Of a stretch of DNA of 64,000 nt, positions 27,523 to 37,590 are shown piece by piece. Both the position numbers and the translations under genes were made by a program. The first letter of the stretch is position 1; every line of letters begins with the position of its first letter. The stretch comes from Pseudomonas sp. Irchel s3b2 (GTDB lineage: Bacteria > Pseudomonadota > Gammaproteobacteria > Pseudomonadales > Pseudomonadaceae), in the NCBI RefSeq assembly GCF_900187445.1, contig NZ_FYEB01000006.1, positions 1 through 64,000 on the forward strand, given 5' to 3'. The notes beneath the pieces were generated by a model. The model searched no databases. It saw only the letters and a list, made by a program, of their open reading frames with translations, and was not told the origin of the DNA.

Positions 27523-28479
27523 TCAGCTCTCATCGTTCAGAGGGTGGTGGCAAGAAAAGCGGTGGCCGTGATCCTGGGTCTCGACTGGCACCTCTCGGCG
27601 ACAACGCTCACTGGCCCGCGGGCAACGAGGCGCGAAGTGGCACCCGGCAGGCCGGTTCAAGGGGCTGGGGATCTCGCCACTCAAGACTTGCAACTGGTCA
27701 CGGCGTTCCGGGTCGATGGAGGGCACTGAATTGAGCAGCGCACGAGTGTAGGGATGACGCGGTCGGCCAAACACCTGCTCCACAGGCCCGGCCTCGACGA
27801 TGCGCCCCAAGTACATAACCAGCACCTGCTGCGCCAGATACTCGACCGTCGCAAGGTCGTGGCTGATAAACAGGTAGCTCAGGCCATTGCTGGTCTGCAG
27901 CGTCTTGAGCAATTGCAGCACTTGGGCCTGGACCGACACGTCGAGCGCCGCCGTAGGCTCATCGAGGATCAGCAGTTTCGACTCCAGCGCCAGGGCCCGG
28001 GCGATAGCGATGCGCTGCAACTGGCCACCGGAGAATTCATGGGGATAGCGCTCCATGTGCTCCTCGCCCATCCCCACATTTCCCAACAGCGTGAGAATGC
28101 GCGCGTGCAAGGCGCTACCGCGCAAACCAAAGGCAACCTTCAGCGGCTCGGCAACAATTGCCTTAATCGTCATTTTCGGGTTCAGCGAGGCGTAGGGATT
28201 CTGGAACACCATACTCAAGCTCCTGCCCCGCTCCCTGGCATCAGTGGGCAGCGGCCGACCTTCGACCAGAATTTGCCCACTATCGGCTGGCAGCAGACCG
28301 AGCAAGGTCGCGGCAACCGTACTTTTGCCACAACCGGATTCCCCCACCAGCGCAACGGTCTCACCGACCTTCACCTCCAGGCTGATGTGGTCAATGGCGG
28401 TCACCAGGCCGTCGCGGCTGGCGTAGGTCTTGTGCAGCTGATTGACACTCAGCAGTGCGGGCTGTTTGTTGTTATTCAT
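27523..28479 (-). CDS. Oligopeptide-type ABC transporter ATPase (DppF/OppF class)
   Basis: 318 residues. Walker A GESGCGKST, signature SGGQLQRIAIARAL, Walker B LLILDEPTAALD, H-loop FISHDLATV. The C-terminal oligopeptide/dipeptide extension has a Cys cluster (GCHFAPRCPRASERC) that binds an iron-sulfur cluster in relatives. Works with the next four genes as an importer; its stop is six bases before the NylB-like gene. Confidence 0.92.
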   Translation of the reverse strand: MNNNKQPALLSVNQLHKTYASRDGLVTAIDHISLEVKVGETVALVGESGCGKSTVAATLLGLLPADSGQILVEGRPLPTDARERGRSLSMVFQNPYASLNPKMTIKAIVAEPLKVAFGLRGSALHARILTLLGNVGMGEEHMERYPHEFSGGQLQRIAIARALALESKLLILDEPTAALDVSVQAQVLQLLKTLQTSNGLSYLFISHDLATVEYLAQQVLVMYLGRIVEAGPVEQVFGRPRHPYTRALLNSVPSIDPERRDQLQVLSGEIPSPLNRPAGCHFAPRCPRASERCRREVPVETQDHGHRFSCHHPLNDES

Positions 28480-28503
28480 AGCCGTTTACCTTTCAAAGAA
28501 GCC

Positions 28504-29535
28504 TCACACCTTGACTAACGTGTTGTGGCAAGCTGCCCAGTGTCCCTCGCCGATTTCCACCCTCGGCGCAGCCTGATGGCAGCGTCCGGTGGCGCGTTCA
28601 CAACGTGGGTTGAAGGCACAGCCAGCCGGGGGAGCCGCCATGTTCGGCACCTGCCCCGGGATGAAGCCCAGGGTCTGGGGTCCCTGCCCCAACTTGGGCA
28701 CGGTGCCCATCAACTTCAGGGTGTAGGGGTGTGCAGGTCGCTTGAACACCTGGCCCACCGGACCGCTCTCCACCACTTCGCCGGCATACATCACCGCCAC
28801 CCGGTCACAGAGCGAAGCCACTACCCCAAGGTTGTGGGTGATAAACAGAATCGCCAGGTCCTGCTCCCGTGCCAGCTTGCGCAGCAGGGCGATGATCTGC
28901 GCCTGCACTGTGACGTCCAGCGCCGTGGTCGGCTCGTCGGCGATCAGCAGTTTTGGCCGGCAGGCCAGCGCCATCGCAATCACCACTCGCTGCAACTGAC
29001 CACCAGACATCTGGTGCGGATACTTGGCTAACGCCAGAGGGGGGTCGGGCATGCTCACCGCTTCCAGCGAGCTCAGCGCCTCGGCGCGGATTTGTGCCTT
29101 ACTCAGTTGCCGATGGCAGCCAATGACATCGAACATCTGCCGCCCGACAGTGAAGAACGGGTTGAGCGCCTTCATCGGATTCTGGAAGATCATCGCCGCG
29201 CCACCGCCACGCAAAACCGCCAGCTGCGACGCCGACGCGCCGTTGACCTGCTGTCCGGCGACCCTGACACTGCCTCCCAGCCGGGCGGCCTCAGGCATCA
29301 ATCCAAGGCAGGACATGGCCGTCATAGACTTGCCCGAGCCCGACTCCCCCACCAACCCGAGGATCTCGCCGCGCCTTACCTTAAGGTCGATGCCGCGTAC
29401 GGCCTTTACGGTCTTGAACAAACCAGGGAAAGACACCGTCAGCCCTTCCACTTCCAGCACCAGGTCTTGAGCTGCGTCGTTATTCGAAGCGGCGAGACGC
29501 TCGATAGCAGAATATTGCAAGGATTCGTCGATCAT
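28504..29535 (-). CDS. Oligopeptide-type ABC transporter ATPase (DppD/OppD class)
   Basis: 343 residues. Walker [10 protein letters not shown], signature [14 protein letters not shown], Walker [14 protein letters not shown]-loop FITHNLGVV and the C-terminal Cys cluster ([15 protein letters not shown]). Start codon overlaps the stop of the permease gene before it. Pairs with the second ATPase to drive import. Confidence 0.92.
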   Translation of the reverse strand: MIDESLQYSAIERLAASNNDAAQDLVLEVEGLTVSFPGLFKTVKAVRGIDLKVRRGEILGLVGESGSGKSMTAMSCLGLMPEAARLGGSVRVAGQQVNGASASQLAVLRGGGAAMIFQNPMKALNPFFTVGRQMFDVIGCHRQLSKAQIRAEALSSLEAVSMPDPPLALAKYPHQMSGGQLQRVVIAMALACRPKLLIADEPTTALDVTVQAQIIALLRKLAREQDLAILFITHNLGVVASLCDRVAVMYAGEVVESGPVGQVFKRPAHPYTLKLMGTVPKLGQGPQTLGFIPGQVPNMAAPPAGCAFNPRCERATGRCHQAAPRVEIGEGHWAACHNTLVKV

Positions 29536-30419
29536 CAGCGCGTCCCCTTCTTTGGATCGAGCACATCGCGCAGCCCGTCACCCACCAGGTTGACGGCCAG
29601 CACCAGGACAAAAATCGCCACTCCGGGAAACAGCACCGTCCAGGGATTCTCGAGCAACTGCGAGCGCGACGCCGCGGCCATCAGCCCCCATTCGATCATG
29701 GGCGGCTTGGCCCCCAGCCCGATAAAGCTCAGCGAGGCAGCGGCGAGAATGGTGTAACCAAAGTCCATGGAGCCCTGCACGATCACAGGCGTGGTGGCAT
29801 TGGGCAGTACATGGCGAAGCAAGATACGGCAGTGACTGACGCCCATGGAACGGGCAGCATGGATATAGGTTTCTGACCGAACCCGCACTACCGCACCGCG
29901 CATGATCCTCGCGTACCAGGGAAACCAGGAGACAGCGAGCGCTAACATGGCGTTGGCCAATCCCGATCCCAGCGCAGCGGTGATTGCGATCGGCAACAAC
30001 AGCGGCGGAAAGGCCAGAAACACATCTGAGAAACGCATCAGCAGCGTATCAACTCGACCACCGAAGTAACCGGAAACAAGCCCAATCGGAATCCCGATCA
30101 GCATCGCAATCAGAGTCACGCTCACTCCGATGATCAGCGAGGTGCGTGCGCCATAAAGCACCCGTGAAAGAATGTCGCGACCAAACTCGTCGGTGCCCAT
30201 CCAGTGTGCCCAGTTGGGTGCCAGCAATTTCTGGGAAAAGACAATCTTGTTCGGTTCATAAGGTGCAAGCCAGGGGGCGAAGACTGCCGCCAGGATGATC
30301 AGCAGCAATAACAGCACGCCGAATACAAACAACTTGTTATCGCTGGCAAACGCCAGGGCCTTTATACGCCACGATGGGGCTCGCGAGGGCATGGACAGGG
30401 ATACGTCTTGGATACTCAT
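29535..30419 (-). CDS. Oligopeptide-type ABC permease (DppC/OppC class)
   Basis: 294 residues, six membrane segments (first at about 29-51), N-terminal OppC domain and the EAA loop ARSMGVSHCRILLRHVLPNA. LGTDEFGRDILSRVLYG-type block is present (MGTDEFGRDILSRV). Overlaps the upstream permease by four bases (ATGA). Inner-membrane half of the importer channel. Confidence 0.92.
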   Translation of the reverse strand: MSIQDVSLSMPSRAPSWRIKALAFASDNKLFVFGVLLLLLIILAAVFAPWLAPYEPNKIVFSQKLLAPNWAHWMGTDEFGRDILSRVLYGARTSLIIGVSVTLIAMLIGIPIGLVSGYFGGRVDTLLMRFSDVFLAFPPLLLPIAITAALGSGLANAMLALAVSWFPWYARIMRGAVVRVRSETYIHAARSMGVSHCRILLRHVLPNATTPVIVQGSMDFGYTILAAASLSFIGLGAKPPMIEWGLMAAASRSQLLENPWTVLFPGVAIFVLVLAVNLVGDGLRDVLDPKKGTR

Positions 30420-31432
30420 TGGACTCGCAACCTCGGATCAACAAGGTGATACAAGAGATCAACGATCAGGTTGATCGACAGATACGTCGTGGCCAGCACC
30501 AGGGTGGCTCCCATCACAGCGGGGAAATCATTCTGGGCAATCGAAAACACCACGAAGCCGCCCAGGCCAGGCCAATCGAAAACGAACTCAACGACTACCG
30601 CACCACCGAGCAGGTAACCGAAGGTCAGGCCCACCACTGTCAGAAGCGGAATCATTGTCGCCTTCAGGGCATAGGCGTAATGGATACGCCACTTGGGTAC
30701 ACCGTAAGAAACGGCCGTGCGGATGTACTCCTCGGATAGCACCTCCACCATCATGTTGCGGGTGATCCGGGTAACAGTGGCCAAGGTCACAATGACCAGG
30801 GTGAGCACGGGTAGCGTCAGGTGTTTGATGGCGCTCCACAGTGCTACGAAATTACCGGCCAGCAGAGTGTCGATCAGGTAAAAGCCTGTCACACGCTCAA
30901 AAGGGCTATCGAGAAGAATGGAAGCATCGATACGTCCTTGCAGGGGCAGCCAGTCGAGCTTGCCGTAGAACAGCAACTGCAAGCCCATGGCCAGGATGAA
31001 AACTGGAAACGCCGTCCCGGCGATGGACCCCGCTCGTGCCATATTGTCGACCACTGAGTTCTGCCGCGCCGCTGAGATGACACCGATCGGTACCCCTAGC
31101 ACCACCACCCAGAACATCGCCAGGAATGTCAGTTCAAAAGTCGCGCCAACCCGCCTGACCACCTCCTCCACCACCGGCCGCCCGGTGCGCAGACTAGTGC
31201 CAAAATCACCTCGGAGAAGATCGCCGATGTAATTGAAGTATTGGATCGGCAGAGGCTTATCCAACCCCAGATTTTCCCGTGCGACGGCAATCTGCTCCAC
31301 CGTGGGGTGATTCCCCAGCATCATTTCTACCGGGGAACCCGGAAGAGCTCGGCTCAGAACGAAGGTGATGGTCAACACTCCCAAAAGAATGAAGAACATC
31401 ACTATCAATCGCTGAGCTATATACTTCGCCAT
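30416..31432 (-). CDS. Oligopeptide-type ABC permease (DppB/OppB class)
   Basis: 338 residues, N-terminal membrane anchor (LIVMFFILLGVLTITFVLS) followed by five more segments, and the EAA loop SYGVPKWRIHYAYALKATMI. GDFGTSLRTGRPV is typical of DppB. First permease after the binding-protein gene; the 178-base gap before it holds an AT-rich hairpin (AACCAG/CTGGTT near 31521-31549) that may lower downstream expression relative to the binding protein. Confidence 0.92.
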   Translation of the reverse strand: MAKYIAQRLIVMFFILLGVLTITFVLSRALPGSPVEMMLGNHPTVEQIAVARENLGLDKPLPIQYFNYIGDLLRGDFGTSLRTGRPVVEEVVRRVGATFELTFLAMFWVVVLGVPIGVISAARQNSVVDNMARAGSIAGTAFPVFILAMGLQLLFYGKLDWLPLQGRIDASILLDSPFERVTGFYLIDTLLAGNFVALWSAIKHLTLPVLTLVIVTLATVTRITRNMMVEVLSEEYIRTAVSYGVPKWRIHYAYALKATMIPLLTVVGLTFGYLLGGAVVVEFVFDWPGLGGFVVFSIAQNDFPAVMGATLVLATTYLSINLIVDLLYHLVDPRLRVQ

Positions 31433-31610
31433 TTGGAATACCCCTTGTGGCTAAAAAACTTGACCCTGACTTCTTACGCCCTACATAAAAACCCCAAAAG
31501 CGGATTAACCCTTGAGGGAATAACCAGACAAATTAACTAACTGCCTGGTTATCGATTTACATGGCAAATCAGGTATTACACGTACCACTTGATCAAGGAC
31601 GACTCAGCAT

Positions 31611-33155
31611 TCAGCGATTCAAGTTGTAGTAGAGAATCGCCTCATAAGCAGGATTCAGGCTCTTTTCCATACCCTTAATGTCTTTGCGGGAGACACGTAT
31701 CTGCTGCACGTCGGCGTACCAGATCGCAGGAGCGTCCTTGGCCAGTAGCTGCTGGGCCTGCACGTACTTTTCAGTGGATTGGGCCCGATCACTGCCTTCT
31801 AGCGCCGCCGCCTCTTCGATCAACTGATCAAAGCTTGGGTTGCTGTAGTGAGACAGATTGAATAGCGTGGTTTTCTCTGTATGGAACTCACTGAAAAGCC
31901 AATCGCTGGGTGTCGGATACGTCGGCCACCAAGCCATAGATTGCATGTTGGGAGCGGTATCCAGCTTCTTTGCCTTATCCCAGATCACACCCCACTCGCC
32001 GGGGCGTAACTCCACCTCAACGCCAACCTGAGACGCCGTCGCCTGGAATAGTTCAGCAGCGTTTGCATAGATGCCACTGATGTATTGCATCGAGACCTTC
32101 CAGTCCTGCTTAGGTACACCGGAGGCTTCCAACAATTGTCGGGCTTTATCCAGATCGTAAGAGGCCATAGGCACGCTGGCATGCCCCCAGATACTGGTGG
32201 GCAAAGGCCCCTTGGGAACACTGCCGTAGCCATGCAAAATATCTTTGGTGACACTTTCATAGTCCCAGAGGTACTGCAGCGCCTGACGAAATGCCAGGTT
32301 GTTCGTAGGGTACTTCTGGGTATTGATCAAAAATTGGAAGTTCTTCCACGAAGGCGCGGTGCTCACCTTGATGGAGGGGTCCTCTCCCAACACCTTGAGC
32401 TGATCAAGAGGGATATCCCAGGCAACACCGGCCTCGCCATTTTTGATCATCTGGGTACGGGTGGAGGCTTCGGACACGACCTTCACGATGACCCGATCAA
32501 ATTGCCCTTCTTTCCAACCTCCCCAGTAGCCATCGAATCGCTCAAGCACCACTTGCTGGCCCTGTTCGACCTGCCCAAGCTTATAGGGACCGGTACCGAT
32601 GGCGTTGGGAGCCATCATCCAGTCATGCCCTTTCTCCACCGCCGCCGGGGCAATGATGTAAGCGGCATACTGACCTGCCGCGATCAGATTGGCCGGAGTG
32701 GGACTCTTAAACTTGAGCACTACCGTATCGTCAGCGAGGGCCTCGACGGTATCCAGACCGTTCCATACAAATGCAGCGCCCTGTTTCAGCTGCTTGACGT
32801 AATCAATGGACTTTTTGACCGCTGCGGCATTAAAGGCCGAACCGTCATGAAATTTAACGCCGTGCCGCAGCTTGAAGGTCCAGGTCTTGCCGTTGTCGCT
32901 GCTTTCCCAGGACGTGGCGAGCCCGGGGGAAAACTCCTCAGCACTGCCTGGCGCGTTATATACCACTAGTGTCTCGTAGATATTGCCAAGTACCCGAACT
33001 TCCTCCGAAAAAGCCGAGGCAGGATCCCAATCCTTGAAAGAGGCTCGATCAGCGACAACCAAGGTATTGTTTGCCGCATACACCAAACCACTGGTCAATG
33101 GCGCAGTAATGGACAGCGCCATCAACCCCGCCATCAATGTTCTTTTTAACTTCAT
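31611..33155 (-). CDS. Periplasmic substrate-binding protein, family 5 (DppA/OppA class)
   Basis: 514 residues with a signal peptide cleaved near YAA-NNT. SBP_bac_5 pattern: LVVADRASFKDWDPASAFSEE, GKTWTFKLRHGVKFHDGSAFNA, MAPNAIGTGPYKL. Binds the transported peptide or peptide-like compound in the periplasm. GAGGAAC precedes the ATG. First gene of the operon that runs to the NylB-like hydrolase. Ligand type cannot be read from the sequence. Confidence 0.92.
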   Translation of the reverse strand: MKLKRTLMAGLMALSITAPLTSGLVYAANNTLVVADRASFKDWDPASAFSEEVRVLGNIYETLVVYNAPGSAEEFSPGLATSWESSDNGKTWTFKLRHGVKFHDGSAFNAAAVKKSIDYVKQLKQGAAFVWNGLDTVEALADDTVVLKFKSPTPANLIAAGQYAAYIIAPAAVEKGHDWMMAPNAIGTGPYKLGQVEQGQQVVLERFDGYWGGWKEGQFDRVIVKVVSEASTRTQMIKNGEAGVAWDIPLDQLKVLGEDPSIKVSTAPSWKNFQFLINTQKYPTNNLAFRQALQYLWDYESVTKDILHGYGSVPKGPLPTSIWGHASVPMASYDLDKARQLLEASGVPKQDWKVSMQYISGIYANAAELFQATASQVGVEVELRPGEWGVIWDKAKKLDTAPNMQSMAWWPTYPTPSDWLFSEFHTEKTTLFNLSHYSNPSFDQLIEEAAALEGSDRAQSTEKYVQAQQLLAKDAPAIWYADVQQIRVSRKDIKGMEKSLNPAYEAILYYNLNR

Positions 33156-33321
33156 CGGTGTTCCTCTTATTTTTATGGTCGGCGCAGCGGATCACTTGTA
33201 GAAACAGGCACTCATTCAACTGAAATGAATGATGTGATTCACCGTTAACGAAACTGACTTCTGAGTGGTGTATGGCATTATCGATCTGCCGCACGGCCAG
33301 CTCAATTTCGCGAGCACGAAG

Positions 33322-33360
33322 AAAAAAACGCTAGGTGACGCCCAGAAGCGTCACCTAGCG
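33322..33360 (-). terminator. Terminator behind the HTH regulator
   Basis: CGCTAGGTGACGC (33329-33341), loop CCAGAA, GCGTCACCTAGCG (33348-33360); the A-tract at 33322-33328 is the T-tract on the minus strand. It separates the regulator from the importer operon, so the operon starts from its own promoter in 33156-33321. Confidence 0.85.
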
Positions 33361-33377
33361 TCTATTTCTAAAAAAGA

Positions 33378-34205
33378 CTAAAACAGCGGAGGGACAAGGT
33401 TGAACTCACCTTCTGGTGGATGTACCAGCAGCCGCGCCCTCACCTCATTGGGAATCTCAGGGGCATCAATCGGAAAACAGCTGCAACTGGTGAGAGCGTT
33501 ACGCAGGTCGATCGACTCGCCTAGGTGCTCAAATACAATATGGGCACCAAAAGGACGGCGGAAATTGTCACCCGAAACGCCGAGTACCAAGCCGTTGAGA
33601 AAACGAAAACGACTGCGGTAGGAGGGATAAATCGCTGACCAGATATAGCCCCGGGACGAGAGGTACTCGCGCTCGACGATGTAAATCAGATCCGATGAGG
33701 CAAAGCAGAACCCACGATATTTATTGATGCCGAAACTCTTCAGCTGGTCATCGCCCAACCTCATCCGCTCGTAGGTTTTACTCAGGATCTTTTCGCCGGA
33801 GCGGGTCAAGCGGGTAATCGACTTGATCACCTCCCCCGGCGCGGAAGGCGACATCAAATAGACAAAGTAGTAACCCTGGTACTTCGACAACTCCTGCGCG
33901 GAGCTCGGGAAAAAATCGGCTGGTACCGCACTGTCTGGCTCTCGCGCCGTGCGTTGCCTGTTGAGCAGAGCGCGGAAGGATTCATGCTCGGAGAATATTT
34001 CATCCTCATCCACCCCAAAAAAAGTGCAGATCTTGCGCAGGGTAAAGGATGAGGGAGTCGCTTGCGCCCCCAAGTATTTGTTGAACTGCTGGCGGTTGAT
34101 ATCAAGGGAGCGGCACACCTTCGCCACCGACTTATAATATCCGCAGAGAAGGCGCAAGTTTTGACTGAAGTCTTGCATCGACTGGGATGAACTGGAACTG
34201 ACCAT
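33378..34205 (-). CDS. HTH transcriptional regulator
   Basis: About 275 residues. An N-terminal XRE-like helix-turn-helix (about 10-65: CRSLDINRQQFNKYLGAQ, LRKICTFFGVDEDEIF). The C-terminal two thirds (YQGYYFVYLMSP, GFCFASSDLIYIVEREYL) is probably a ligand-sensing domain. The start at 34205 was chosen over 34238 by sequence quality; no clear ribosome binding site is seen at either. Same direction as, and just upstream of, the importer/hydrolase operon, so a likely controller of it. Lower GC than the flanks by eye. Confidence 0.75.
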   Translation of the reverse strand: MVSSSSSQSMQDFSQNLRLLCGYYKSVAKVCRSLDINRQQFNKYLGAQATPSSFTLRKICTFFGVDEDEIFSEHESFRALLNRQRTAREPDSAVPADFFPSSAQELSKYQGYYFVYLMSPSAPGEVIKSITRLTRSGEKILSKTYERMRLGDDQLKSFGINKYRGFCFASSDLIYIVEREYLSSRGYIWSAIYPSYRSRFRFLNGLVLGVSGDNFRRPFGAHIVFEHLGESIDLRNALTSCSCFPIDAPEIPNEVRARLLVHPPEGEFNLVPPLF

Positions 34206-34238
34206 AAAGAGTATTCCTAACGCCAGAATTGACAACAT

Positions 34239-34599
34239 GCTGAACTAATCGTCGCTTGGGGTCACGGCTTCAAAAGCTCAGTGCAAGACAGTGACTGAAA
34301 GTGGCGCAGAAGCTCGGCATTGCCAACCCGTGATAGACGCGAGCATTGAGCCCGACCATAGCGACTATGGTGAGGAAATATTCAACAAATACACAAGCTT
34401 ATCCAGCGATTCCTGACGCCTCGGTAGAATTACCATCGGCTGCATATTTGTAATTCGCGCCTATAACTACCCAAGAGCCGACTGCTCACTTGAACATCGC
34501 GTGAGCTCTTGGTCACGATATCCTCCCTGTAACCTGATGAATCGATGTGGTCGAGGCGGCACGAACGCGAAACAAGCACGCTACCTCAATACTGCTATA
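34239..34599. other. Non-coding stretch, no gene recognised
   Basis: Between the HTH regulator and the cytochrome fragment. No convincing gene, RNA or repeat was seen. AT-richer than the core genes nearby. It must contain the regulator promoter. Confidence 0.4.
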
Positions 34600-34857
34600 T
34601 CAGTTCGCTATGCGCCACTCCCGGCCATCCGCAGAGCAATGCCCTTCCAGGCGCCACAGTCGTTGACTAACGAACAGGTATACGCTGTCACCGGCTACAT
34701 CCTGCACATGAACAAACTGATTGAAGCCAATACGACCGTCAATGCATCGACATTGGCAGCCGTAAAAATGCCGAATCGAGACGGTTTTTTTATCGATGAT
34801 AGACCCGACAGCAAAGCGGTTGCCTGCATGACTAACTGCTTGAAGGTCCCTAGATAG
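34600..34857 (+). pseudogene. C-terminal fragment of a c-type cytochrome
   Basis: The reading IRRAMPFQAPQSLTNEQVYA, then VTGYILHMNKLIEAN and VKMPNRDGFFIDDRPDSKA, is characteristic of the end of diheme or monoheme cytochromes linked to sulfite or molybdo-enzyme dehydrogenases (SorB-like). The heme motif CXXCH and the whole N-terminus are missing; the upstream frame is unrelated. A leftover of a larger gene, in line with decay in this island. Confidence 0.65.
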
Positions 34858-34907
34858 AATCCTACCTGACCGGGCTGAATCTGCTAATCGATGGCGGTTC
34901 GATTCGC

Positions 34908-35801
34908 TCAAGTCAGTCGGCCCGACGCTGTGCATCGCTCTTCGAGCAAACGCACGAACATGGTCAGGCTTTGCGACACCGTCCCCCGGCGCCACACCAG
35001 CCAGGTTCGCAAATAGCGAAAGGACTCCGACAACGGCCACACACTCACCGTGGTGCAGCCCGGCATGCTTTCGAGCATGCTGCGCGGCATCAGCGCCAGG
35101 CCAGCACCGGAGCTGACACAGGCCAGCATGCCGTGATAGGACTCCATTTCGAAAATCTTGCCGGGCACCGCAGCATCCTTGGCGAACCAACTTTCAAAGT
35201 GATGGCGGTAAGAGCAATTGGAGCGAAAGGCGTAGATGTTTTCGCCGTTCACATCCTGCGCACGGTGGATCGGCAAATGGTTGAGCGGCGCGATCAGCAC
35301 CATCTCTTCCTCGAATGCCGGCACGCCCTCCAGTGCCGGGTGCAGCACCGGCCCGTCGACAAACGCAGCGGCCAATCGACCCGACAGCACTCCGTCGATC
35401 ATGGTCCCGGAAGGACCGGTGGACAGGGCCAGTTCGACCTTGGCGTGCTTCTGGTTATAGGCGGCCAACAATTCAGGAATACGCACCGCCGCCGTGCTCT
35501 CCAGCGACCCCAGGGGAAACGATCCTTGCGGCTCTTCCCCGGCAACAGTCGCGCGCGCCTCCTGGACCAGATCGAGAATGCGTCGGGCATAGTCGAGAAA
35601 ACTCCAACCGGCCGGCGACAGCCGCAGGCGGCTTTTCTCGCGGATAAACAGGTCAACGCCCAGATCCAGCTCCAGCTGTTTGATCCGCGTCGTCAGGTTC
35701 GACGGCACACGATGGATGTGCTGAGCGGCGACGCTGATGCTGCCGTGCTCGGCGACCGCTTTGAAAATCTCCAGCTGAACCAGATCCAAGTCATTCTCCA
35801 T
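34908..35801 (-). CDS. ptrR: LysR-type regulator, PtrR (YneJ)-like
   Basis: 297 residues with an N-terminal winged helix ([34 protein letters not shown]) and LysR effector domain. It is strikingly similar along its length to E. coli YneJ/PtrR ([55 protein letters not shown]). Divergent from the sad-like dehydrogenase gene with 88 bases between them, as yneJ is beside yneI (sad) in E. coli. It probably controls that gene in response to putrescine or a related semialdehyde route. Confidence 0.9.
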   Translation of the reverse strand: MENDLDLVQLEIFKAVAEHGSISVAAQHIHRVPSNLTTRIKQLELDLGVDLFIREKSRLRLSPAGWSFLDYARRILDLVQEARATVAGEEPQGSFPLGSLESTAAVRIPELLAAYNQKHAKVELALSTGPSGTMIDGVLSGRLAAAFVDGPVLHPALEGVPAFEEEMVLIAPLNHLPIHRAQDVNGENIYAFRSNCSYRHHFESWFAKDAAVPGKIFEMESYHGMLACVSSGAGLALMPRSMLESMPGCTTVSVWPLSESFRYLRTWLVWRRGTVSQSLTMFVRLLEERCTASGRLT

Positions 35802-35889
35802 ACGTGAACGATACGATCAGCATTATTCAGTTTTAAGAAACCAAAAGCCACCGTAGTCTGAACGCATTCCCACCCCGCAGGACGATGCC

Positions 35890-37281
35890 ATGACCAACAT
35901 TTCCAGCCTCACTCATGCCATTTCGATCAATCCCGTCAACGGCGAGCAGATCGGTAACTACCCTTTTGAATCCGAAGCGGCGCTGCAAACCGCACTGTCA
36001 CGTGCCACGGCCGGGTTCCGTGTCTGGCGCGGCACACCGGTTGCGCAACGCGCGCAACGGCTGATCGCCCTGGCCAACGTCTTGCGCAACAACGCAGAAA
36101 CGATGGCGAACATGATCACCCTGGAAATGGGTAAGCCGATCACTCAAGCACGTGGCGAAATCGAAAAGTGTGCGCAGCTCTGCGACTGGTACGCGGAACA
36201 CGGCCCGGCCATGCTCAACGCTGAACCGACATTGGTTGAGGGCGGAAAAGCACGCATTGAATACCGCCCACTTGGCCCGATTCTCGCGGTGATGCCGTGG
36301 AACTTCCCGATCTGGCAGGTCCTGCGCGGCGCCGTTCCGGTATTGCTCGCCGGCAACACCTACGTGCTCAAACACGCGCCGAACGTGATGGGCAGCGCTT
36401 ACCTGTTGCTGGACGCCTTCCAGCAAGCCGAATTTCCTGAAGGGGCTTTCGAAGTCATCAACGTCACGCCGGAAGGTGTTTCCACGGCGATCAAAGACTC
36501 ACGCATTGCAGCCGTCACCCTCACCGGCAGCGTGCGAGCCGGCATGGCCATCGGCGCGCAGGCCGGTGCGGCGTTGAAAAAATGCGTCTTGGAACTGGGC
36601 GGCTCCGACCCTTTTATCGTGCTCAACGATGCCGACCTCGACGATGCGGTGAAAGCCGCCGTGATTGGCCGTTATCAGAACACCGGGCAAGTCTGCGCGG
36701 CGGCCAAGCGCCTGATTGTCGAGCAGGGCGTTGTCGAGGAATTCACGCGCAAATTCGTTGAAGCCACGCAAAAACTGGTGGTCGGTGATCCACTGGCCGC
36801 CGCCACGTACATCGGCCCGATGGCTCGCTTTGATCTGCGTGATGAACTGGATCAGCAGGTGCGCGACACTCTGGAGGAAGGTGCTACGTTGTTACTGGGT
36901 GGCAAGAAGGCCGAGGGTAGCGGTAACTTCTACGAGCCAACGGTTTTCGCTGATGTCACCGACCAGATGACCTCGTTCAAGCAGGAACTGTTTGGCCCGG
37001 TCGCTTCGATCATCACCGCACGCGATGCCACCCACGCCATGGCACTGGCAAATGACAGTGAGTTCGGCCTCGCCGCAACGATTTATACAGGCGACGTGGA
37101 ACGTGCCCAACAGATGGCCGGTGAACTGGAAACCGGTGGTGTATTTATCAATGGTTACTGCGCCTCCGATCCGCGTGTCACCTTCGGCGGTGTGAAGAAG
37201 AGCGGTTTTGGTCGCGAGCTTTCGCACTTCGGGGTACGCGAATTCTGCAACGCGCAGACGGTGTGGCTGGATCGGCATTAA
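35890..37281 (+). CDS. sad: Succinate-semialdehyde dehydrogenase, Sad (YneI)-like
   Basis: 463 residues of the aldehyde dehydrogenase family. Catalytic Cys269 (QNTGQVCAAAKR) and general base Glu235 (LELGGSDPF), NAD-binding site LTGSVRAGMA. Very close to E. coli Sad (ANMITLEMGKPITQARGEIE, YAEHGPAMLNAEPTLVE, GGVKKSGFGRELSHFG). Oxidises succinate semialdehyde, and possibly longer omega-semialdehydes, with NAD+. AGGA lies eight bases before the ATG. It can complete a route starting with the omega-transaminase at 23213-24586. Confidence 0.92.
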   Translation: MTNISSLTHAISINPVNGEQIGNYPFESEAALQTALSRATAGFRVWRGTPVAQRAQRLIALANVLRNNAETMANMITLEMGKPITQARGEIEKCAQLCDWYAEHGPAMLNAEPTLVEGGKARIEYRPLGPILAVMPWNFPIWQVLRGAVPVLLAGNTYVLKHAPNVMGSAYLLLDAFQQAEFPEGAFEVINVTPEGVSTAIKDSRIAAVTLTGSVRAGMAIGAQAGAALKKCVLELGGSDPFIVLNDADLDDAVKAAVIGRYQNTGQVCAAAKRLIVEQGVVEEFTRKFVEATQKLVVGDPLAAATYIGPMARFDLRDELDQQVRDTLEEGATLLLGGKKAEGSGNFYEPTVFADVTDQMTSFKQELFGPVASIITARDATHAMALANDSEFGLAATIYTGDVERAQQMAGELETGGVFINGYCASDPRVTFGGVKKSGFGRELSHFGVREFCNAQTVWLDRH

Positions 37282-37308
37282 GTGCATGGACGAAGACCGA
37301 GTGCGTTG

Positions 37309-37590
37309 GAAACCACGTTTTCTAAAGAGCTCATTGCAGCTTACAAAAATAATACCCCGACTAAAAATCGCGAAATATTTCGTGAAGTTGGTGGATACGG
37401 CCAGGTAAGCGAAAGTGACTTGTTCCGATCCTCAGACCACTGCGTGGTTCTGACATCCGAAGAAGAGATAGAAAGGGACTCTACCCAATTCTTCGAATTA
37501 CCGTTGCCTGCCTCGTTCCTCCGCTCAGCTCTCGCTACGCGTGAGCTGAGCGTGACGTTGGCCTATTCACCAGCTGTGCGAACGGCTCGA
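37309..37590 (+). pseudogene. C-terminal fragment of an S8 (subtilisin-like) peptidase
   Basis: GGYGQVSESDLFRSSDHCVV, then FFELPLPASFLRS and RELSVTLAYSPAVRTAR, matches the C-terminal beta-rich domain of a family of bacterial S8 peptidases often found in accessory DNA. It lacks the protease domain. The fragment that holds the catalytic Ser lies next to it on the opposite strand (37563-37880), tail to tail, so the gene was broken by inversion or two copies decayed together. Confidence 0.6.
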
